64,000 bases of DNA from Mixophyes australis (lineage: Eukaryota; Chordata; Amphibia; Anura; Limnodynastidae). The DNA is taken from NCBI GenBank assembly GCA_036250195.1, contig JAVHZZ010000001.1, forward strand, positions 379,312,407 through 379,376,406, written 5' to 3'. Shown piece by piece: positions 56,714-64,000 of this stretch; positions within the stretch are counted from its first letter, which is position 1, and each line of letters begins with the position of its first letter. The notes under the pieces are model-generated. The model saw only the letters and a list, made by a program, of their open reading frames with translations, was not told where the DNA came from and ran no database searches. The translations under genes were made by a program, and so were the position numbers.

Positions 56714-57179
56714 TTGAATTTGCTAAAACATTGTTTTATAGTTCTGTTGAAATCGATTAAAATACTGTTCCTTCCATTCCAAAGTTTTACTGATGCATTT
56801 GGCATTCCAAAACATCTGCCATATGATTGCCCTATCAACTTGGTACCAGGGCTTGCATCCCTTTTGGTAGAATATATTCCATATAAGAGCCAGAACTAAC
56901 TACATTAAAATAAGCACAGAGGAGAATCTGCAGTATGGTTTTACTTCAACTGTCAAAGCACCTGTTTTTCATCTGCTTGAAATGTTGATGTCTGCCTCGA
57001 TATTTACCAAAGTGCAGTTGAGAGAAACCTATAATGTGATCAGAATCCATCCTGGGAATCAGTGTAAAATGGCTTTCCTTACCAAATATGGTCACTTTAA
57101 ATATTTAGCTATGCTATTAAAGCCTCAGCCAATTTTCAGTAACTTACATTTTCTGAAAGATCTGAATTTACTAACATAA
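56714..57179 (+). pseudogene. Ty3/gypsy protease-RT junction relic
   Basis: Two open pieces in order: 56714-56899 ends with IPKHLPYDCPINLVPG, the usual linker before gypsy RT, and 56982-57179 reads SIFTKVQLRETYNVIRIHPG then FLTKYGHFKYLAM, the RT palm strand with the first catalytic region changed (VQLR where a D is expected). Stops lie between. The YxDD box is not reached. It is a decayed fragment with no LTR identified. Confidence 0.75.
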
Positions 57180-59150
57180 CTTGTACAATGTTTAGCATTC
57201 TGTATTCTACTGTTCCTGCACTCCACCTATCAATTCCCAACCTTACACAGATTAACATGATTTCAGGGGACCAAGTGGGACCAGCTGGGAGAAGACAGGT
57301 GAATTCAGGAGACCAAGTAATGGGGAGAGAGCAAGGTCCCTGGGAAGTTGAGAGTCAGGGAAACTAAGTAGGGAGGGATGAAGGTGACCACTTGTTAGGG
57401 CCTACAGGTAAGGGGAGGTTGGAGGCAGATAATCAGAGCTGAGCAGGGGTCCAGATGCACTGTGGGAGGCACTGGGGAATGAAGACATAGGCTTAAGTAC
57501 ATAGGCTTAGTTTAATTTTTTTGACAATAAAATTATACGTTCTCTACACTAATTCTTTCATGAACCATTGCAAAGAATAGTTTGTTTTCAGTAACATGTA
57601 GAAGGTAATTCACTTGACATCCCATGATCTCTCAAGCTAATGCCTCTACTGGGCCTTTTAGTTCCACAGCTCCTTTATGTACTTTCACAGTTTACAACTA
57701 CTACCTTCAAGGTGGACTTTCTTTCAGTTCTCAGTTGTCCTGGGACTTGTCAATCCTCAGCTCTGGCTGGTATGTCTCTAATCTATCTCAGGGCTATTAT
57801 GGCAGCATCACTCTTCCTTCAGCCAGCCAATTGTCTCTTTACTCCTGTCTCTAACACAATCAGACTTTTCTCTGTGGCCTTTCAATTGGTTGGCCCAGCT
57901 TTTAAATCTCTGGGGGTCTCAGCCTGTCTCTCTCAGTAGCTGCATATTGTGCCATACAGCCATATGTTGCGACATTCTTTGGAACACTGAGATCCTCTCT
58001 CACTTCCCGGTCCCGGTACAAACACACAAAGTGCACGTCACTGTTGAGTGGTTTCACCTGGGAACTTTCATGCCTCACTACACAGCTACTTCCCAAGTTG
58101 TGACATGTGGTCTGTTTCATAGCCATGGCCACACAAGGCACATGACTCATCCTACAATTTACCGACATTTGCCTAAACATCACCAGGGGATGTGGCCTCA
58201 CAAAAGTTCCTGGAAGGCAAATAGATGTCACAAAGCAAAAATCATAGAAACAAATAATTGTTCGACACTCACTAAACATCTCGGGCCTGAGTCAGCAAGA
58301 AATGCCTATTGAATATATCGGGCATTCGGTTGAAAACGTGTGGAAATTGCCACTGTATACTCCCAAAGTCAACAAGGAATGAATTGTTATATAGACTGCT
58401 TGATGATTTCCATAGTAACAACATTTACGTTACATTTACAGTGGTGTACCAAAGTCCTCCACCTGTCTACATAACTCATGCATCTGCTAGGTACTTCTGG
58501 GACCTACGTGCGATAAAGTACGCTATGCATTTGAATTTTAATTTAATTTAGATTTAAATATGTTTCCCTTGTGTTTTTTGTTATTTTTTTATGTCCCTTA
58601 GTTGACCTATAGGCACCAGCGGCCACTGGGTATCAGAGCATGCTGGCACTTGTGAATCCTAAAGTGTCATCATGTCCTGACACTTAATGACACCCCAGCC
58701 ATCTATGGACCTCTACTGCATATTTCGACAAAACAGCTATTACTCCCACACCCACCGCCCAGGGGTGTGAGAAGCCATCTAGTGCATTAATCACACACAA
58801 ACACACAAGATTTTTTTAACTAATTAAGCTCTTTTGTTTTAACTGAATCATTTTTTTCAACAATTTTAATAAACATATTATTTTTGGGGGGTAGATGGGG
58901 GGCGTCCATCATTGTGGACTTGGCTATAATGTGTTGACATCCTTTCTTCATCAGCTGCCAAAAAAAAATAAAACTTGGTGAAAACGCATTTTTCCTACAT
59001 TGATATGGTGATATGCTAGTTAGCGCTATTGGTGTATTTTCTTCAGACAGTTTGCAAGCTTGGTTGAGTTCATAGTTTGCAAGCTTGGTTGAGTTTTCTG
59101 TTATGCTGAACACAATAGTATTGAGAAGTATATTATTAATTTGAGGCACA
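57180..59150. other. Unannotated stretch with short frames only
   Basis: Frames of 60-140 codons occur around 57.6-58.3 kb on both strands, without motifs and in overlapping phases. A 23-bp direct repeat (GTTTGCAAGCTTGGTTGAGT) is seen twice at about 59050-59095. No gene called. Confidence 0.4.
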
Positions 59151-59154
59151 TGTC

Positions 59155-59181
59155 ATATCTATCTATTTATCTATCTATCTG

Positions 59182-59233
<52 letters not shown>

Positions 59234-59238
59234 CCTAT
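59155..59238. repeat. (CTAT)n microsatellite
   Basis: About 18-20 CTAT units with few interruptions. Confidence 0.97.
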
Positions 59239-59499
59239 CTTGTATTGGTTATTTGGCCTGGGTCACTGGGCTACTTGCATTTTTTTCATTTAAAGTGTTC
59301 CAAATAGGCTGCTAAGATCAGTCTCACCCCTGCATACTTCAATTTTCTTGCCAGCCTTGTTGTGAAAGCCAAGCTGACTGACATAATATTGACTATTTAT
59401 GGTTTATCAATTAAGCAATACAATATACTCGTATATATAATATATTCTTTATCTGGAAAAAGTGTACTCAAGTCTATTCTAGTCAGCATTCATCAGCCA

Positions 59500-59860
59500 G
59501 GGGTTAGCATGGTCTGAACAGATGTATGTGTTTCCTTTATGCTTAAGAAAGGTCATGAGAGCAGGTCAAGCAAAATATGGTGAAGTGAGATTTATGATGC
59601 CATCCCATTTGCTGTAAAGATTGTTGATGTGTGTTCCCAAGGTAGCCATGGGAATTCGAAACATTTTCTTTTACCATATTAGGAAACAAAAATAAGACTA
59701 AAGATCATTAAAACTACATAATAGATGTTGTGAAAAGGTATAAAAGCTTGTATTTATTTGTGCAAGACATTTCTCTTTGCTTGAGAGGTGTCTTCATCTG
59801 ATGTGAGTCCAATAAAGATTTCATATTAACTACAGAACACTTTGAAAATGCTTTTTGCCA
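59500..59860 (+). promoter_or_regulatory. LTR-like promoter and poly(A) pair
   Basis: A TATA box (GGTATAAAAGC, about 59738-59748) is followed 65-70 bp later by AATAAA (about 59811). This spacing is typical of the U3-R junction of retroviral LTRs. The segment between is CT/TG-rich. No LTR ends, duplication or partner was found, so it may be a solo LTR fragment. Confidence 0.35.
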
Positions 59861-62690
59861 TATCAACCCCTGCGATCCCGCCCAGCTCCACAGAAGACAA
59901 GAAATGGGGGGAAGCAGGTTCCTGATTGGGTGTACTTAGGAAGCCCTCTGGAATTCTAAACTGTAACCAGGGAAAGGGATCATAATGTTTTTGTTAAAAA
60001 CAGTTTCAGATGCCCACATTTCTCTGCTGGCAAAATCAATTTGTAAAAGTGTTCTACTTTACCACATCCATGTACTTACTTTCTTCCCCCAGCACCTGTG
60101 GGTCCTCTGCTCTTGGAGCTAAACAGCAATGGAGATTGGTCCCGTCGCCTCCTCCTGGACAACCGTTGCCTCCTCCTGGCCCACCTCCTCCCCCTGACCT
60201 GACTCCTCTGCTTGGCCAACTCCTTCTGTGGCTCTCCTCATGGCCATGGTCGCCGCGGGGGATGCGTTGGCATTCTCTTGGATAAATATGACCCATTACT
60301 TTATTTGGAAATGTTATTTTTGTCTCAAGCATACAAATTGGTATTACTAGAGGACTTACGCCTACCAATCTCTGCCCTCAATTCTCCGAGGAGCTTGGAC
60401 TGTCTTCTCCTCAAATCTCTTCATTGCCAATGCAGCATTTATTTTTCCTTAAACTAACTGCCACTGCAGTTTTTTAAGGAAAAATAATATTTGCTTTTTT
60501 TTTATTTTGTTTAGATTAAAATGAAAAGAAACTTAATCCAACATTCATTCTGTGGAAGTCAATAAATAAATATACCAGACCCTATGTTTGACACTTTACA
60601 TGGGATGTAAAGAGAGTGACTAATGAATGCTTTATGTCAGGGTCGTAAGCAGGGCTGTGTGGTATGGGCGACCGACCTGGGCGCCATGCTGAAACGGGGC
60701 GCAGTTTATGAATATTTTAAGGTTCATTTGGTTAAAATTAAGGGCTAGGGGGGCACATTTTTCTTTCTCACCCCAGGCGCTAAAAGTTTAAGTTAGGTCG
60801 GATTTGTATTGCTGGAAAAAAATAAATAACTAGCTAATTCAAAGGAGCTCCCTTTATCTTTGCAAAATCCACTTTGATGAAAGGGCACCATAATAAGCAT
60901 CCTCCAATGCAGTGGCGGAACTACCACTGGTGCGGAAGGTGCAGTGCACCGGGGCCCATGGAGATAATGGCTGATTGGCAGACTCAGAGGGTCGAGAACC
61001 CGGTTCCCTCTTCCCCTCTCCCTGCACAGGGACCCACAGCTCGCTGCTCCAATGGGTCTTAATATAGTGGTGTTTAATGAGAAGAGCATTTTCAGGTGTA
61101 GGGAGCAAAGTTCACAATTCCATTAGATGATGCGTGGTGTGAAGCTTTGTGTGTTTATTATTGTCAGTGGAAATTTAAACTAGACCCTTAGCAGGTGCAT
61201 TCTTTACGCCTTGCAACCTGCTTGCTACAGTGTGCGCCTGATCCTGACTTAGACGGAGCTGCATGGAACGCCCTTATTGTACAATAACTACGGCCACACA
61301 CCACTTCCCCTCTTCGTTCACTCCCCAAAATTGTAGACTGTAGTAAGTGTTTTTTGTGCCCACATACGCAGTGCATGGTCGTATGTCCAGGCTCTGGACA
61401 TGCACAGAGTGATTTTGCATACAATACGCTCAAAATCGACAGATAATTGCTTAATGATTCAGGCCACTCATGACTAAGAGTGGATAAGTCTTGCGTCTAG
61501 CCTTCAAAACAATAACATTTACATCTGTTAGTAAATCTCCTGCCCTGATTAAATAAGGTGTAAACAGTTTGTGCAGCCCCAAACTATTATTATTGCCTCC
61601 CAGGTGCAGGCTCTTCATTAAATTCCTAGTCTAAATGTCCATTAGCAATGATTTCCACCTACACACCAATTGTTACTTGCATCATGCCTTCTTTATCCAG
61701 TTTCTGTGAAAGATACAAGTAGTGAGAGGACATCTTTTCAATGTAGAACAAAACACTGGATAGGATTTAAAAAAACTGACAAAACAAAACATACTAACAG
61801 GCTTTATCAATCATCTTGTTAAGGTGTTTGAGATGTGTTTGAATTTTTAACATGCATCTAATGCATGTTAGTTTTCAAAAAATAATGCAAAGAATGTTAA
61901 TTGCGGAATAGTTTTCATTTATTTTTACCTATTTTACAAGCGTATATATGCGTGAACAAGCCCTGAATGTTCAGAGATCCTCTCTGTAGCAGGTCATTTC
62001 TACTGCACATATCTGTAATTGAAAAAGAAAAATGATAACCCTGGGGATGCTTGAGATTGTGTCTGTGCAATACTATATTTAATTAGGAAATGGTTTGTAA
62101 TGCCATTCTCCAGTTCATGTGATATTATTAGGTTCTGGGAAATACTTTACTCCAATTACTTATCATACCACATTAAACTTGTTCCATGCAATGAAATCAC
62201 CAATGCCTGGTTACTCATTGCAGAGAATCTACTGTGAATTAAAGTAGTAAACAATATTTCATCCACCATTTTTAGTAATTTTATTAACTTAAATAAAGCT
62301 GCAAATATTTAGAAAAAAAATGTATTTAATACTGCTAAACAACTAAAGTTTCATGGGCAAATGTACCTAACCTAGTGTTCCCATATTATATTATTTTTAT
62401 TGTAAATTGCATATGGTTCCTCTTTTAGGTCTATGAAATCGATCTTTATTTCCATATATATTGTACTGTATCTTCAAACAGTCCAAAATATATTTCTGTG
62501 TCAATAACAGGCTGAGGCATGCCCTACATATATGTTCTATATATTATATGCCCCTTGAATAATAATGCTTTTTGACAGGCTAAAACATGTGCTTTAAGTG
62601 TCCACATAAAATAAAGATACATGGACCACCATTGAGTAATGCATTTAATTAAAAACTTCAATATTGCTTTGGGAATGGGGTTGAAGAACT
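59861..62690. other. Mixed repeat scraps and unannotated sequence
   Basis: Includes a CCTCCTCC-rich patch (60120-60220), a GGGCGCC-type scrap (60640-60780), a dispersed-repeat scrap starting AGTGGCGGAACTACCACTGG (60911-61060) and the right end of a CTGATTCATT-type element (CTTAATGATTCAGGCC, about 61448-61463). No gene was recognised; the rest to 62690 is AT-rich. Confidence 0.4.
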
Positions 62691-63060
62691 ATGAGAAAAA
62701 TAAATCTCTGAGGAAATCTCCTTTACGGCGATGAAACGCGTCAGTTAAGCAACAAGTATCCGTTGGACGAAACAGAGTGCCATCTTTATACATACAGTGC
62801 TTCTTTACCAGCAACCGCTAATCTCTTAGCAAATTTCGGAGAGTTCCGTCAAAGACGGTGCGCACTTCTATGACGTCAGGAGTGCGCGAACCCAGGCGCT
62901 ATTGGTTGTTTACCACGTGGAGCGGAGAGGAGCAGTGAGTAGAGCTCTGACTACACATCTCTCACTTTTTCCAACTGGAGGAGGTTTATTAAACACAGGA
63001 ATCGGAATTTACTGTCAAAGTATTGGTCTTGCGTGTGATGCCAGGGATCTGGTAAGAGAC
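62690..63060 (+). promoter_or_regulatory. Promoter-like block with CRE inside a hairpin
   Basis: Contains CTGAGGAAATCTCCTTTACG followed by GGCGATGAAACGCGTCAG, then GCGCACTTCTATGACGTCAG and GAGTGCGCG: 7-base arms GCGCACT/AGTGCGC around a perfect TGACGTCA. A CCACGTGG E-box-like site follows at about 62912. The ATGAAACGCGT motif is one I associate with Penelope-like element ends in vertebrates, but no RT is present here. Confidence 0.4.
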
Positions 63061-64000
63061 TTTATTATACCTTTTTAACTATACCATTTGGAATCCTGTT
63101 ACCATCTATGTAAGATATCCTCCATCACTACAATTTTAACGCTCCAAACTGCGGCTCCACGATCATCGGGAATATTGTCTCCATGTAACATATAAATACA
63201 TAGCGCTATATTTCAATAAGACGAGTGGTTGCAGAAGCTGCTGGACTGGTTATATACCAATACCTTTGATGATTTGAACATCGTGTAGGTGCACCTACTT
63301 AGTTATATGTTCTGAATGGCACTGAGATCTCCAACATGTGGTTATAATGTGTATACCATTTTTATGTGGATTTTAGTATGTTTTAATAAATACCCTTTTC
63401 TATTGTTTCACCGTGCATGAGTACTTTGTGGCAGACTTGGTTACCTACCGCATTTTTTGAATGAGAAAAATAAAATCTTATTGCCTGTACTTACACTGTA
63501 TTAATTATGCTGATAGGACCCACTGATGAATGTATGGTAATTTGTATGGCCATTCTGAACCTGAGCTTTGTGTTCTTTTTGCTTATGTTTTGTTAGACAT
63601 AAGTTTTGTGATGCAGGCTCTTCTGAGGGAAGGGGGATTATGGTGGCACAAATTAATCCCAAAAACTTGGCCCTCAAAACTTCTTAAACAGTGCATAATG
63701 TGTTTTTTTTTTTTTGGGTTAATTATAAATAAATATCATACAAGAAAGAGTTGTCTCCTGAAAATACAATTTTCTTATTGCCCATCGAAATTAGTATGCA
63801 TTTAATAGACTTTGCTTGACACTATAATTAATATAAGTATGCACCATTCAAATGTTCCATCATTTAAAGGGTGAGAAATAGTGAAGGGGGGGGGGTTGAC
63901 CTTGTGACTTATTGTCACATTCTCTTAATTCCTTGTAGAAGTCTTGTGCACCTTTATGAAAAGAAAGGGGCCCTTATTTGAAAGAAAGAAAAACAAATAA
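63061..64000. other. Unannotated AT-rich right end
   Basis: No recognisable coding or RNA feature up to the window edge; a 91-codon frame at 63530-63805 has no motif. Confidence 0.4.

Noticed and set aside
57624..58312. Overlapping 76-140 codon frames
   Set aside because: No motifs, overlapping in several phases and on both strands, no splice or start context that favours one.
60010..60368. Possible host exon with Pro-rich (plus) or Gly-rich (minus) frame
   Set aside because: CCTCCTCC low-complexity tract; no recognisable domain, and open frames exist on both strands for that reason.

Overview
This window looks like non-coding, transposon-rich genomic DNA from a vertebrate, most probably an anuran amphibian (frog). 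The evidence is the mix of families: a DIRS tyrosine-recombinase retrotransposon, a LINE whose 3' end is the ATGTTAC-type tail typical of frogs, an L2-like LINE, Ty3/gypsy pieces, PIF/Harbinger and hAT MITEs, a Tc1 relic, a Penelope-like scrap and a gamma/epsilon-type endogenous retrovirus (ERV). I recognise no host protein-coding exon, tRNA, rRNA or CRISPR array. Almost every long reading frame belongs to a mobile element or is a low-complexity artefact.

Layout. 0-8.2 kb: a frog dispersed repeat, a large palindromic foldback element with a telomere-like core, two MITEs, an L2-like RT fragment, an antisense ERV gag-pro scrap, a probable solo LTR and a degenerate gypsy-like leader with ~155-bp repeats. 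8.24-22.18 kb: a ~6.97-kb unit present twice in tandem, the copies differing (as far as I could compare) only in length of mono/dinucleotide runs. It holds a hAT-like element and a ~3-kb composite of minisatellites inside CATATTTCCCCATGTATA inverted repeats. 21.89-30.41 kb: an ERV with two 839-bp LTRs, a CGAG target-site duplication and a 464-codon gag, but no recognisable pol or env. The duplication junction lies inside its 5' LTR, so a 290-bp LTR stub ends the first unit copy.

30.5-45.4 kb: Tc1 relic, tandem repeats, gypsy integrase relic, Harbinger transposase relic, Penelope-like scrap, a 1,684-bp solo LTR with a 5-bp duplication, and dispersed repeats. 45.5-51.4 kb: a structurally complete DIRS element on the minus strand (Gag, RT-RNase H, tyrosine recombinase, inverted terminal repeats and internal complementary region), silenced by five nonsense codons. 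51.7-53.4 kb: a 5'-truncated LINE on the minus strand with a long open RT frame that lacks its catalytic aspartates. 53.4-64 kb: a hAT MITE with an 8-bp duplication, Harbinger-type MITE, LINE and gypsy scraps, a tetranucleotide microsatellite, and a promoter-like block near the right end.

The most notable signals are the tandem duplication whose breakpoint sits in a young LTR; the gag-only ERV with a leader carrying repeated, stem-swapped hairpins; the solo LTR with four hairpin repeats that show a compensatory base change; the telomere-cored palindrome sitting in one copy of a local duplication; and the textbook DIRS termini. All identifications are by eye from translated motifs and repeat structure; no database search was possible.
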